64,000 bases of DNA from JAKAGZ01 sp963748105 (GTDB lineage Bacteria; Bacteroidota; Ignavibacteria; Ignavibacteriales; Ignavibacteriaceae). Below, piece after piece: positions 37,089-47,181 of this stretch; the stretch's first letter is position 1, and each line of letters opens with the position of its first letter. The notes beneath the pieces were generated by a model that was not told the origin of the DNA, searched no databases, and worked only from the letters and a program-made list of their open reading frames with translations. The translations under genes were made by a program, and so were the position numbers. The stretch lies in NCBI GenBank assembly GCA_963748105.1, contig CAVVHP010000001.1:1-64000 (forward strand). Reading direction: 5' to 3'.

Positions 37089-38200
37089 ATATTGGAATTG
37101 ATGCTCGTTTATTAAGTACAAAATTCAGAGGTACGCATCGGTATTTATCAAATTTAATTGAATACTTTCCCAAATTTGACAAAAATAATAAGTACTATAT
37201 TTTTCAGTACGAGGATCTTCCCCGGGAAGATAATTTCTATAATTATATTACTATAAAAAATAGCAGCTTCCCCAGACAAGTATACGAACATTACTGGTTA
37301 AATTTTGTTTTGCCAGGACTGATTTCTAAAAACAGAATTGATATATTTTTCACACCGTATATTTTCGTCCCTTTTAAAAAAGGAAAGTGGAAAAATGTAA
37401 TTGTAATTCACGATGCATTGACAAAAGTCTGCAAAGAATATTATACACTTCATTATAGAAAATATTTGGATATACTCATACCTCCTTCAATTAAGAGAAG
37501 TGATGCGGTAGTTACAATCTCAAATTCCGCGATGAAGGATATTATTAAGTTTTATAATGTCCCGCCGGGAAAAATACAATTTATGTATCATTGGACGGAT
37601 GAAAAATATAAGCCAATTTCTGTATCTGAAACAGATAAACAAAGACTATTAAAAAAATATAATCTTCCAGCTAATTTTGTTTTTTTTGTAAGTGTTCTAG
37701 AGGAAAGAAAAAACATCAGGGCCATTTTAGAAGTATCAGACATCTTAAACTCAAAAGGAATTGATATAAAATTTGTACTGGTAGGTTGGAAAGGCTTTGG
37801 ATTTGATAAAATTGCAACAGAGATGGAAAAAAGAAGTAACAGGGTAATTCATCTTAATACCGTGGATGAAAATGATCTCGTCCTGCTATATAATTTATCA
37901 GATATATTCTTTTTCCCGACTTATTATGAAGGTTTTGGATTGCCATTATTGGAAGCAATGAAATGTGGAATTCCTGTAGTAACATCAGATAATTCTTCCA
38001 TCCCTGAGGTTGTTGGTGATGCAGGTTTTATAGGAGATGCTGATGATTATGAATATTTTGCAGATTGTATCAAAAGATTATATGAGGACAAAGAATTATA
38101 TTCTAAAATGAAAAATAAGTCTTTTGAACAGGCAAAGAAATTTACGCCAGATAACCATGTGAAGAAATTAGTTGAAATATTTAATAATCTTTCTAAGTAA
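37085..38200 (+). CDS. glycosyltransferase family 4
   Basis: A 371-aa GT-B enzyme resembling mannosyltransferases of O-antigen loci. GIDARLLSTKFRGTHRYL is the typical N-terminus; VVIHDALT-like (VIVIHDALTKVC), SVLEERKNI, and the donor-site block FFFPTYYEGFGLPLLEAMKCG with SSIPEVVGDAG are clear. Its ATG overlaps the stop of the frameshifted GT2 gene (ATGA), suggesting that the upstream gene was translated to its end until recently. Confidence 0.92.
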   Translation: MNIGIDARLLSTKFRGTHRYLSNLIEYFPKFDKNNKYYIFQYEDLPREDNFYNYITIKNSSFPRQVYEHYWLNFVLPGLISKNRIDIFFTPYIFVPFKKGKWKNVIVIHDALTKVCKEYYTLHYRKYLDILIPPSIKRSDAVVTISNSAMKDIIKFYNVPPGKIQFMYHWTDEKYKPISVSETDKQRLLKKYNLPANFVFFVSVLEERKNIRAILEVSDILNSKGIDIKFVLVGWKGFGFDKIATEMEKRSNRVIHLNTVDENDLVLLYNLSDIFFFPTYYEGFGLPLLEAMKCGIPVVTSDNSSIPEVVGDAGFIGDADDYEYFADCIKRLYEDKELYSKMKNKSFEQAKKFTPDNHVKKLVEIFNNLSK

Positions 38201-38227
38201 AAAATATTATCCGGAAAAAATGATAAT

Positions 38228-39364
38228 TTGAAAATTGTACAGACAAATAAAGCATATTATCCTAAAGTTGGTGGAATTGAAACGACAATAACAACACTTT
38301 CTGAAGGGCTGGTTAGAGATCATTCAGCATCGGTAGATGTATTGACTTGTAGTAATGATATTTCATTCAAGAGCCTGAATAAAATAATGAATGGTGTTAA
38401 TATAAAATATTTGCATACATATGGTTTTATGCATTCGCTTCCAATAAGTCCGGGATATTTTAGAGCGCTTTCATTTTTATCGGGGGATATACTGCATATT
38501 CATGAACCATTTCCTTTAGCAGATCTTTCTTTGCAGCTATTTCCAAAAATCAAAAAAAATTTTTCTAAAATTATTGTATCGTGGCATAGCGATATAATTC
38601 GTCAAAAATGGGTTCTCTCATTTTATGGAAAATATATTCACAAATTTCTAAGTAATGTCGATAAAATAATTGTTAGTAATCCCCAGTTAATTAAAAATTC
38701 AGATTTTTTACCTCAATACCAAAATAAATGCGAAGTAATACCAATTGGAACGAATTTAAATTGGGTTAATTCAAATGAGAATCAGAAAAACAATCTGGAT
38801 TTGAGAGGAATCGATAATAAAGGGGCAATGATACTTTTTGTAGGAAGATTGGTTTATTATAAAGGCATTGAATATTTAGTACAGGCAATGAAATCAGTTC
38901 CTGGTGCATTTCTTATTGTAATTGGCTCAGGTCCCTTTGAAAATAATTTGAAAAGAGAAATTAATGATTTAGGATTAGGTGAAAGGATAAAAATAATTCC
39001 GGAAGTTGAAACTGAAACCTTGCATAATTATTTCAAAAGCTGTGATTTGTTAGTTCTTCCTTCAGTAGAAAAAAGTGAAACATATGGCATTGTCCAAATT
39101 GAAGCAATGGCTTGCGGAAAGCCTGTTATTTGTACTGAACTTGGAACCGGTACAAGTTTTATAAATCAGGATGGTATTACCGGTTTGGTTGTTCCACCAC
39201 GAGATCCCAAATCCTTGGCCGAGGCAATAATAAAATTAGTAAATAGTAAAGAACTCAGGTCCGCATTTGGTGATAAAGGAAAAGAAAGGGCGTTTAATGA
39301 ATTTGATTCTCATAAAATGGTTAAAAGAATTTATAATTTGTATGAGAAAGCTTTAGGAAGTTAA
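38228..39364 (+). CDS. glycosyltransferase family 4
   Basis: A 378-aa GT-B enzyme with the acceptor-side motif PKVGGIETTITTLSEGL, SWHSDIIRQ, the linker LFVGRLVYYKGIEYLVQAM and the donor block ETYGIVQIEAMACGKPVI followed by GLVVPPRDP. The start is a TTG, giving MKIVQTNKAYYPKVGG. It is in line with the flanking transferases. Confidence 0.92.
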   Translation: MKIVQTNKAYYPKVGGIETTITTLSEGLVRDHSASVDVLTCSNDISFKSLNKIMNGVNIKYLHTYGFMHSLPISPGYFRALSFLSGDILHIHEPFPLADLSLQLFPKIKKNFSKIIVSWHSDIIRQKWVLSFYGKYIHKFLSNVDKIIVSNPQLIKNSDFLPQYQNKCEVIPIGTNLNWVNSNENQKNNLDLRGIDNKGAMILFVGRLVYYKGIEYLVQAMKSVPGAFLIVIGSGPFENNLKREINDLGLGERIKIIPEVETETLHNYFKSCDLLVLPSVEKSETYGIVQIEAMACGKPVICTELGTGTSFINQDGITGLVVPPRDPKSLAEAIIKLVNSKELRSAFGDKGKERAFNEFDSHKMVKRIYNLYEKALGS

Positions 39365-39383
39365 ATTATTTTTTTGATAAAAA

Positions 39384-40786
39384 TTGAAAAAATCTACTGA
39401 AAAAATATTACTCCTCACCGCTGATTTTATTTTTATAAATCTTGCCGGAATGTTTTATTTTTTGCTGCGCGTAGAATCCGGATTTTTTAGTTTCAGAATT
39501 CAACCTGAATTTTTTCTTCCGCTTTTTGTTATTTATTTCTACTGGCTTTTAATTTTTACATTTGTTGGAATGTACCGCGCCTGGTTCGCATCTTCCAGGT
39601 TTGATGAAATATCAACTCTATTCAAAGCTACTTTTGTTGGAATATTTGTATCTGTTTTTTGCAATTTATATCGATGATTCAATGCACGGAATTTCTTCCA
39701 GGTGCAAGAATACTTCTTTTTATTTACTGGGGAATGCTCTTCATATTTGTTGGAACTGGCCGCATACTTATAAGAAGTTTTCAAAGACATCTTCTTGTTA
39801 AAGGTGTTGGTAGAAAAAACGCATTAATAGTCGGATATAATGCTAAAGCATTTGAAGTTTTTGACCAGATTGCTGAACACAAAGCACTTGGTCTGGATAT
39901 AATCGGTTTTGTCTCGGATGAAAGTAATAAGAATGATAGTTATAAAAATGTACCGGTTATTGGAAATCCGGAAAAAATTCAAAAATTAATTGATGAGCAC
40001 AACATAAAAGAAATTATTATCGCACTTGAAAAAAAGAACGATGAAATTCTTATTGATTTATTAGCTGAAGCTTCATTGAAAAATGTTGGATTAAAAATTG
40101 TCCCGAATCTTTATGAAATCTTAACCGGGCAGGCAAGAACATCACAAATTTACGGTATGCCACTGGTTGATCTGATGCCACAGCTAATGCCGGAATGGGA
40201 AAGAAAACTAAAAAGGATTTTTGATATATTTATCTCATTCATTGTACTTATTATCTCTTTGCCTCTGGATGTGGTTATTGCTATTGCAATAAAGCTGGAC
40301 AGTCCCGGAAATATATTTTTTACACAGGAAAGATGCGGGCAGGATGGAAAGATTTTTAAAATGATAAAATTCCGTTCAATGTTTTCTGATGCGGAAAAGA
40401 AAAGTGGACCGGTCTGGTCTCAAAAAGATGACCCCAGGGTGACTAGGGTAGGAAAAATTTTACGAAAAATTAGGCTTGATGAAATTCCCCAAATGCTGAA
40501 TGTTCTGTTGGGTGAAATGAGCCTCGTTGGTCCAAGACCGGAAAGGCCTTTTTTTGTTGAAAAATTTACAGAGCAAATTCCATATTATAAAAGAAGACTT
40601 AAAGTTCGTCCGGGTATAACTGGCTGGGCACAGGTAAAACATAAATATGATGAGTCAATCGAGGATGTGAAAGCAAAGCTACGATATGATTTGTTTTATA
40701 TTGAAAATATGTCTTTGAGAATGGATTTTAAAATCCTTTTCCGAACTATCTTCGTAGTTTTGTTCGGTAAAGGGCATTATCAATAA
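39384..40786 (+). pseudogene. polyprenyl-phosphate sugar-1-phosphate transferase (WcaJ/WbaP-type), two frameshifts
   Basis: Would start polymer repeat units by moving a sugar phosphate onto undecaprenyl phosphate. The N-terminal membrane part (39384-39677) runs into a stop; the frame goes on as AIYIDDSMHG in a second frame and as LPGARILLFIYWGMLF in a third (to 40786). The shifts lie at about 39660 (a T6 run) and 39693. The rest is intact: nucleotide-binding-like domain (NALIVGYNAKAFEVF), then the catalytic region KFRSMF, LDEIPQMLNVLLGEMSLVGPRP and GITGWAQV. With two single bases removed the 1403-base span gives 466 aa, the normal family length. TTG is the first start codon. Confidence 0.83.
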
Positions 40787-40864
40787 ATTTGTTTCCCTGT
40801 CATTTTTATTTTTGAAAATAAATTTAATTGAAGTATTATAGAATAAAATAAATTAGAAACTTAA

Positions 40865-41590
40865 ATGGCTGAAAAATCACTTATAATAATTCCGACTTAT
40901 AATGAACTGGAAAATATCACTACTCTGATTCCGGAAATTCTGGCAAAATATAAGAACCTGGAACTTGATATTCTTATAGTTGATGATAATTCCCCTGATG
41001 GGACTGGTAAATTTGTTGAAGAATTAGCTCAAAATAATTCCCGGATAAAACTGATTAAAAGAGCTGGTAAATTGGGACTAGGAACAGCATACATTGAGGG
41101 ATTTAAGTATGCGATTGAAAATAAATACGATTATATCTTCGAAATGGATGCAGATTATTCCCACGATCCTAAAGAGATTAAAAATTTTCTAAAAGCAATT
41201 AAAAAATATGATCTTGTAGTAGGAAGCAGGTATGTGAAAGGAGTGAATGTTGTAAACTGGCCGATGCGCAGGTTGTTATTGAGTTATTTTGCTAATAAGT
41301 ATACAAGATTAATTACAGGGCTTCCGATTTGTGACGCTACCGGGGGATTTAAATGTTTCAGGCGCAAAGTTCTGGAAGAAATAGATCTCAATAAAATTAA
41401 ATCAAACGGGTATACTTTTCAGATTGAGATGAATTTTAAAGCGTGGAAAAAAGGATTTAATATTGGTGAAATTCCAATCATTTTTATTGACCGCACGGCC
41501 GGGCATTCCAAAATGTCTAAAAAAATTGTTTACGAAGCGATTTTTATGGTATGGAAATTAAGAATAAGAAGTATGTTTGGATTACTTTAA
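40865..41590 (+). CDS. polyprenol-phosphate mannosyl/glucosyltransferase (GT2, Dpm1-like)
   Basis: A 241-aa GT2 enzyme similar to dolichyl-phosphate mannose synthase: IIIPTYNELENITTLIPEI, VDDNSPDGTG, the metal site EMDADYSHDP, LVVGSRYVKG, and the acceptor-site stretch NGYTFQIEMNFKAW. It makes a lipid-linked single sugar for use outside the membrane. No C-terminal membrane helices are present, as in the short form of the family. Confidence 0.93.
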   Translation: MAEKSLIIIPTYNELENITTLIPEILAKYKNLELDILIVDDNSPDGTGKFVEELAQNNSRIKLIKRAGKLGLGTAYIEGFKYAIENKYDYIFEMDADYSHDPKEIKNFLKAIKKYDLVVGSRYVKGVNVVNWPMRRLLLSYFANKYTRLITGLPICDATGGFKCFRRKVLEEIDLNKIKSNGYTFQIEMNFKAWKKGFNIGEIPIIFIDRTAGHSKMSKKIVYEAIFMVWKLRIRSMFGLL

Positions 41591-41635
41591 TTAATGCGAA
41601 AATTTTGAACATTGAACTCACAACACTGAACGTGA

Positions 41636-43624
41636 ATGGACTTATCCATAATAATAGTTAACTACAACGTTAAAGAATTTCTTCAGAATCTCCTTCATTC
41701 AATTGATAAAGCCGCACAGGGTATTAAACACGAAGTTATAATTGTAGACAATGCTTCCGACGACGGGAGTGTTGAATATTTGCGAAAAAACTTTCTCCAA
41801 CAGGACAAAATAAAACTTATTGCCAATAAAAAAAATATGGGATTTGGCAGAGCAAACAATCAGGGACTGAAAATTGCGAAAGGGAAATTTCTACTGCTTC
41901 TAAATCCTGATACTCTTTTAAGTGAAGATAGTCTGAAAAAAATGATCGGATTTTTAGAAGAATCTCCTGATGCCGGTATGGCAGGGTGCAAGATTTTAAA
42001 CCCTGACGGCACTCTTCAACTTGCTTGCAGAAGAAGTTTCCCCGGACCATGGGTATCTTTTTGTAAAGTAACCGGCTTAAGTACTCTTTTCCCAAATAGC
42101 AGGTTGTATGCAAAATATAATCTAACCTATCTGGATGAAAACGAGACCTATGAGGTGGACGCTATATCCGGCTCCTTTATGATGTTAAAGAAACAAGTGT
42201 ATGATAAAGTTGGCGGGTTTGATGAAGATTTTTTTATGTATGGTGAAGATCTTGACCTTTGCTACCGGATTCAAAAGTCAGGATATAAAGTTTATTATAC
42301 TCACTCAACTCAGATAATACATTACAAGGGTGAGAGCACAAAAAGAAGCAGCATAGACGACACCAAAATATTTTATAACGCAATGCATCTTTTTGTAAAG
42401 AAGCATTTCTCTTCTTCATTTATTGTTGAGATTATTCTGCAGTCTGCAATATTTTTCAGAAAGATTGTAGCTTTTCTTGGCAAGAAAAAATTAATTATGC
42501 TTCCTGTGTTAATTGATATTATTTTATTTGACCTTTGTTTAATTTCTGCAGAAAAAATTTATTCACATAATTCAGAATGGCAGGGTTTCCCATACTCATC
42601 ATTATATATAATTCTCACCATCCCCCTATTGCTTCAGATAATTATTTCATCTTCACTTGGTGTTTACAAACGTGATTATCTTCCTGTTCTTAAAACTATT
42701 GCGGCTACCTTTATTGGTTTTATTACACTTTCAGCCATAACTTTTTTCTTTAAACAATATGCCTATAGCAGGGCGGTTGTTTTAATTACTTACATTTTAT
42801 TTCTGTTCTTAGCACTTGGATGGAGAATAATTCTAAAACTATTTTTTAAAGTAGGTATTGAAGGTGGTAACCGGGATAACAGGAGAACCTTATTTGTAGG
42901 TACATCGGATGAAGCGATAAGCATTGCGAAAAAACTTCAAACCACTCAGGTGGAATATCACAATCTTGTCGGTTTGATAGGAGTGAATAAAGCAGAAATA
43001 GGAATTAAAAAAGATGATTTCGAGGTACTGGGAACTTTGGACAATATTTTCAGAGTTATTAGAAATAATAAAATAACCGAAATCGTTTTTTCATCAAATG
43101 AAATCGCATATTCGAAAATGATGTCAATTGTAGCTGATTTGCAGAACGAAAATATAGAATTTAAGCTAATCGGAAGGAACATGGATTTTATTGTCGGGAA
43201 AACTTCAGTCTCAATGCTGGATGATATCCCGGTAATTGAGATAAGGTATAATATCTCTAAACCCTTGTTTCGGTTTGTTAAAGCAGCGTTTGATTATACT
43301 CTGGCTCTCTTTGCTTTGTTTTTGATTTATCCTTTCCTATATTTGGCTGTTTGGCTGGGCAAAAAGCCAACACCTTTAACAGGTTTCATTCTAAAAATTC
43401 CTTCTGTTTTTTCAGGAAATATCAGCTTTGTTGGACCTGAAAATATTAATAATGAATCAGAAATTTTCCTGGGGAAAAAAGGAATAACAGGGCTTTGGTA
43501 CCTTGAAGGAACAGATGGTACAAAATCTGAAAAAATTGATATATTCTATGCCAGGAATCAAAGCTTATGGCTGGATCTTGAAATTCTCGGGAAAACAATA
43601 ATTAAAATGTGGAGCAGAAATTAA
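41636..43624 (+). CDS. GT2 glycosyltransferase fused to a degenerate sugar-1-phosphate transferase
   Basis: A 662-aa fusion. Residues 1-270 are a rhamnosyltransferase-like GT2 (SIIIVNYNVKEFLQNLL, IIVDNASDDGS, NNQGLKIAKGKFLLLLNPDT, FDEDFFMYGEDLDLCYRI). Then come four or five membrane helices (280-410), a nucleotide-binding-like domain (RTLFVGTSDEAISIAKKL) and a remnant of the phosphoglycosyl transferase domain with ISFVGPEN, GITGLWYLEG and ARNQSLWLDLEIL. The KFRSM segment and the catalytic Asp-Glu block (LDEIPQ in the neighbour) are missing, so the C-terminal half should be inactive as a transferase and may serve as a membrane scaffold. The GT2 part looks intact. The accA gene follows after six bases. 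Confidence 0.85.
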   Translation: MDLSIIIVNYNVKEFLQNLLHSIDKAAQGIKHEVIIVDNASDDGSVEYLRKNFLQQDKIKLIANKKNMGFGRANNQGLKIAKGKFLLLLNPDTLLSEDSLKKMIGFLEESPDAGMAGCKILNPDGTLQLACRRSFPGPWVSFCKVTGLSTLFPNSRLYAKYNLTYLDENETYEVDAISGSFMMLKKQVYDKVGGFDEDFFMYGEDLDLCYRIQKSGYKVYYTHSTQIIHYKGESTKRSSIDDTKIFYNAMHLFVKKHFSSSFIVEIILQSAIFFRKIVAFLGKKKLIMLPVLIDIILFDLCLISAEKIYSHNSEWQGFPYSSLYIILTIPLLLQIIISSSLGVYKRDYLPVLKTIAATFIGFITLSAITFFFKQYAYSRAVVLITYILFLFLALGWRIILKLFFKVGIEGGNRDNRRTLFVGTSDEAISIAKKLQTTQVEYHNLVGLIGVNKAEIGIKKDDFEVLGTLDNIFRVIRNNKITEIVFSSNEIAYSKMMSIVADLQNENIEFKLIGRNMDFIVGKTSVSMLDDIPVIEIRYNISKPLFRFVKAAFDYTLALFALFLIYPFLYLAVWLGKKPTPLTGFILKIPSVFSGNISFVGPENINNESEIFLGKKGITGLWYLEGTDGTKSEKIDIFYARNQSLWLDLEILGKTIIKMWSRN

Positions 43625-43630
43625 ACAGGT

Positions 43631-44581
43631 ATGGCTAAAACAATATTAGAGTTTGAAAAACCAATTTACGAGCTTGAGGCAAAGCTTGAAGAAATGAAAA
43701 ATTTATCAGATAGTCTCAACATCGAAAGTGAAATAAAGAAAATTGAAGATAAAGTTAAAGTACTCAAGGAATCAATTTATAATGACCTCACCCGCTGGCA
43801 GAGAGTTCAATTAGCCCGCCATCCCGACAGACCTTATACACTTGATCACATTTATAATATTACAAGTAACTTTGTTGAACTCCATGGAGACCGCGGATAC
43901 AAAGATGATAAGGCAATAGTCGGCGGTTTTGCTTCAATTGATGAATTTAAAGTAATGATAATCGGACACCAGAAGGGAAGAGATACAAAATCGAATCTGT
44001 ACAGAAATTTTGGAATGCCGAATCCAGAGGGTTACCGCAAAGCTCTGAGGCTGATGAAACTGGCCGAAAAATTCAATAAGCCTGTGATTACGATGATCGA
44101 CACTCCGGGGGCATTTCCAGGCCTTGAAGCAGAGGAGAGGGGACAGGCTGAAGCTATCGCGAAAAATCTTTTTGAGATGAGCCGGCTTCGTGTACCAATA
44201 ATTGTTGTAATTATTGGTGAGGGCGCCAGCGGAGGTGCTTTGGGAATTGGTGTTGGAGACAGAATTCTAATGCTTGAAAATTGCTGGTACTCTGTAATAA
44301 GTCCTGAATCCTGTTCAAGTATTTTATGGAGAAGTTGGGAATACAAAGAGCAGGCAGCGGAGGCCTTAAAACTAACGGCTCCTGATTTGATGGAACAGAA
44401 ATTAATAGACAGAATAGTTCCGGAGCCAATGGGCGGAGCGCACAAAGATCACGAAGCAACTTCTGCAACATTGAAAGAAGTTTTAAAGGAAGAACTTGCA
44501 AATCTTATTAAAATTAAACCCGAAAAATTAATTGAACAACGGTTGGAAAAATTTGGTAAAATGGGAGCGTACGTAGAATAA
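43631..44581 (+). CDS. accA: acetyl-CoA carboxylase carboxyltransferase subunit alpha
   Basis: A 316-aa subunit that moves the carboxyl group from biotin to acetyl-CoA in the first step of fatty acid synthesis. The N-terminal coiled coil (LEFEKPIYELEAKLEEM), RPYTLDHIY, FVELHGDRGYKDDKAIVGG, TMIDTPGAFPGLEAEERGQ and GEGASGGALGIGVGD are the known landmarks of the crotonase-like fold. It lies directly after the polysaccharide locus and before a thioesterase. Confidence 0.97.
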   Translation: MAKTILEFEKPIYELEAKLEEMKNLSDSLNIESEIKKIEDKVKVLKESIYNDLTRWQRVQLARHPDRPYTLDHIYNITSNFVELHGDRGYKDDKAIVGGFASIDEFKVMIIGHQKGRDTKSNLYRNFGMPNPEGYRKALRLMKLAEKFNKPVITMIDTPGAFPGLEAEERGQAEAIAKNLFEMSRLRVPIIVVIIGEGASGGALGIGVGDRILMLENCWYSVISPESCSSILWRSWEYKEQAAEALKLTAPDLMEQKLIDRIVPEPMGGAHKDHEATSATLKEVLKEELANLIKIKPEKLIEQRLEKFGKMGAYVE

Positions 44582-44632
44582 CCCTTAGGTAAGTTTTTCC
44601 TTCAATTAATCTAGATACATCCATCCAACACT

Positions 44633-45043
44633 ATGATGACATTCAGAACAGAAATCCGTGTCAGATATGCCGATACTGATCAGATGCAGTTTGTTTATAA
44701 TGGTAAATACCTTGAATATTTTGAAGTCGGAAGAACCGAGCTTATCAGGAATTCTGGCCTATCCTACAGCAAAGTTGAAAGCGAAGGATATCAACTACCG
44801 TTATTAGAAGCACATCTGAGCTATGTCTCAGCTGCATTCTATGATGATATTTTAATTATAGAAGCAACCTTGAATGAAATTCCCAAATTCAAAATGAAGA
44901 TTAATTATAAGATTTTCAGGAAATCCAGCAACGAACTTGTCTGTGAAGGTTATACCGAACACGTGTTTGTAAAAAAAGAAACAAAAAGACCGGGAAGACC
45001 CCCAAAGTTTTTTATCGACGCAATTAAAGATTATTATAAATAA
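44633..45043 (+). CDS. acyl-CoA thioesterase, hotdog fold (YbgC/FadM type)
   Basis: A 136-aa hotdog-fold thioesterase. VRYADTDQMQFVYNGKYLEYF carries the catalytic Asp of the YbgC/4-hydroxybenzoyl-CoA thioesterase family (Asp near residue 17) and the end has the usual beta-hairpin (CEGYTEHVFVKKET). Two adjacent ATG codons (44633, 44636) may start it. The position after accA suggests a lipid or envelope role; the substrate is unknown. Confidence 0.88.
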   Translation: MMTFRTEIRVRYADTDQMQFVYNGKYLEYFEVGRTELIRNSGLSYSKVESEGYQLPLLEAHLSYVSAAFYDDILIIEATLNEIPKFKMKINYKIFRKSSNELVCEGYTEHVFVKKETKRPGRPPKFFIDAIKDYYK

Positions 45044-45122
45044 GTCGGGATATTTTTTTAACTTCATTAGTAATTCCCGGGCCTCTTTTCGTAATCATAC
45101 TTAAATTCTAAAAACATAATTA

Positions 45123-46583
45123 ATGTTTGATAAACTTAAAGAACTTTCAAAAGATACAGCTATTTATGGTGTAAGCACCATGGTCGGCAGGTTTCTCACA
45201 TTTCTTTTGGTTCCATTCTACACACACGTATTTACAAATTTTGATTATGGAATAGTTTCTAACCTTTACATCTTCATAGCAATATTTAACGTAATATTCA
45301 TTTACGGTATGGATGCTGCCTATCTGAAATATGCCGCAATTCCATCAGAAAAGGACGATAAAAATAATTTTTCGACACCATACTTTTCTGTTATGGCAGT
45401 CGGTTTTGTCCTGCTTCTCTTGATAATGATCTTCAGAAAATTAATTTTTATTACGTTCGATATTCCTTTTAACCAGTTAAAACTCATTTACCTGGTCGTC
45501 CCGATTTTATTTATAGATGGAATTAATGTAATTCCGTTTATAAAACTCAGAATTGAACGGCAGGCTAAAAAATTTGCAGCGTTTAAATTGTTGAATATTC
45601 TGGTGAATGTCGGTCTCAATCTTTATCTGATTTTAAAATTAAGATGGGGAATTGAGGCAGTCTTTATTAGCAATATTGCTGCTTCTGCAATTACATTTCT
45701 TGTATTGTTCCCAACGGTTTTGAAATATATTCGTATAAAGATCAATCCTGATGTGCTAAAGAAATTTTTGAAATTCGGAATTCCATATCTTCCTGCCGGA
45801 CTTGCTTCAATGTTTATCCAGGGAATTGACAGGCCTATTTTAGGACACCTTACTGATCTTGGCACCGTTGGGGTTTATAATGCAAATTACAAACTTGGCA
45901 TCTTTATGATGCTTTTTGTCTCTATGTTTCAATATGCCTGGCAGCCATTCTTTTTGCAAAACGCTGAGGAGAAAAACGCCAGGGAACTTTTTGCTAAAGT
46001 ACTCACGTATTTCACAATAGCCGCAAGTTTTATACTGGTAATAATTTCTTTGTTCATTTCAGATGTTGTGAAACTGGATGTCTTCGGGCTGACAATAATT
46101 GGCCGAAATTTCTGGGGCGGATTAAATATTGTCCCGGTAATTTTATTTGGCTATTTATTTAACGGACTTTATGTAATCTTTACTGCCGGAATATTTATCA
46201 AAGAAAAAAGTATTTACGTCCCATTTATTACAGGAATTGGAGCAGTTGTAAACATTGGGGTTAATTTTGCGCTTATCCCGTCTCTTGGAATGATGGGCGC
46301 GGCCATTGCCACTCTCGCTGCTTATTTTGCAATGGCTCTTAGTTTGTATATAGTAACACAAAAGATTTATAAGATTGAATATGAATACAAAAAGATGCTG
46401 AAGATTTTTTCTTTTATTCTCCTGATAGGGATATTCTATTATTCGTTTTTGTACGCAGGGCAATTATTATTTATATATAAAATAATTTTTCTAGTGCTCT
46501 TCACTTCCTGGATGATCTTTTTTGTTATAGATAAAGATGAAATCAATTTTATTAAAACAAGAATTCTAAAATTAAAACAATAG
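45123..46583 (+). CDS. polysaccharide flippase of the MOP superfamily
   Basis: A 486-aa protein with twelve to fourteen membrane helices. DTAIYGVSTMVGRFLTFLLVPFY at the start and the GMDAAYLKY and FGIPYLPAGLASMFIQGIDRPIL stretches are typical of RfbX/Wzx-like lipid-linked oligosaccharide flippases. It is a different subfamily from the flippase at 32569-34056, so it may serve another glycan or lipid II-type precursor. dut follows after six bases. Confidence 0.87.
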   Translation: MFDKLKELSKDTAIYGVSTMVGRFLTFLLVPFYTHVFTNFDYGIVSNLYIFIAIFNVIFIYGMDAAYLKYAAIPSEKDDKNNFSTPYFSVMAVGFVLLLLIMIFRKLIFITFDIPFNQLKLIYLVVPILFIDGINVIPFIKLRIERQAKKFAAFKLLNILVNVGLNLYLILKLRWGIEAVFISNIAASAITFLVLFPTVLKYIRIKINPDVLKKFLKFGIPYLPAGLASMFIQGIDRPILGHLTDLGTVGVYNANYKLGIFMMLFVSMFQYAWQPFFLQNAEEKNARELFAKVLTYFTIAASFILVIISLFISDVVKLDVFGLTIIGRNFWGGLNIVPVILFGYLFNGLYVIFTAGIFIKEKSIYVPFITGIGAVVNIGVNFALIPSLGMMGAAIATLAAYFAMALSLYIVTQKIYKIEYEYKKMLKIFSFILLIGIFYYSFLYAGQLLFIYKIIFLVLFTSWMIFFVIDKDEINFIKTRILKLKQ

Positions 46584-46589
46584 GAACAA

Positions 46590-47048
46590 ATGACCGACCT
46601 AATTAACATAAATATTAAACGATTAAATAATGAATTTAACGACATCCCACTTCCGGGATATGCCACCGAAGGTAGTTCCGGGCTTGATGTAAGAGCAGCA
46701 GTTGATAAAGAAATTGTTTTAGCACCAGGTAAGGTCGCTTTAGTGCCTACAAACCTTTCGGTTGAAATCCCCACGGGTTACGAAATACAGGTAAGGCCCA
46801 GAAGCGGGTTGGCAGCAAAGCATAGTATTGGGATCTTAAATTCTCCCGGCACAATCGATTCTGATTACCGGGGCGAAGTAAAAATAATTATGATGAATTT
46901 CGGCGAGGAATATTTCCCGATTAAACGCGGAGAAAGAATTGCACAACTTGTAATCTCAAAAGTCTATAGAGCTGAGTTTATTGAAAAAAAAGAATTAAAT
47001 GACAGCGAGCGAGGAGAAGGCGGTTTCGGACATACCGGGAAAAGTTAA
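46590..47048 (+). CDS. dut: deoxyuridine 5'-triphosphate nucleotidohydrolase (dUTPase)
   Basis: A 152-aa trimeric dUTPase that lowers dUTP and yields dUMP. All five family motifs are visible: GLDVRAAVD, PRSGLAAKHSIG, GTIDSDYRGEVKI, RGERIAQLVI and the C-terminal arm RGEGGFGHTGK. Full length with an agga ribosome site. It lies before dnaE. Confidence 0.97.
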   Translation: MTDLININIKRLNNEFNDIPLPGYATEGSSGLDVRAAVDKEIVLAPGKVALVPTNLSVEIPTGYEIQVRPRSGLAAKHSIGILNSPGTIDSDYRGEVKIIMMNFGEEYFPIKRGERIAQLVISKVYRAEFIEKKELNDSERGEGGFGHTGKS

Positions 47049-47181
47049 ATCTCTTGAAATCTTCTTTTATTCGGCATAAAAGAAATTATAAAATTAGCAA
47101 TCTGTTATTTCTTATAATTAATGATTAATATATCTCCACGAAATTAAATCTTCTTAAACCCCCTCAGAGTTATTTTAAAAT

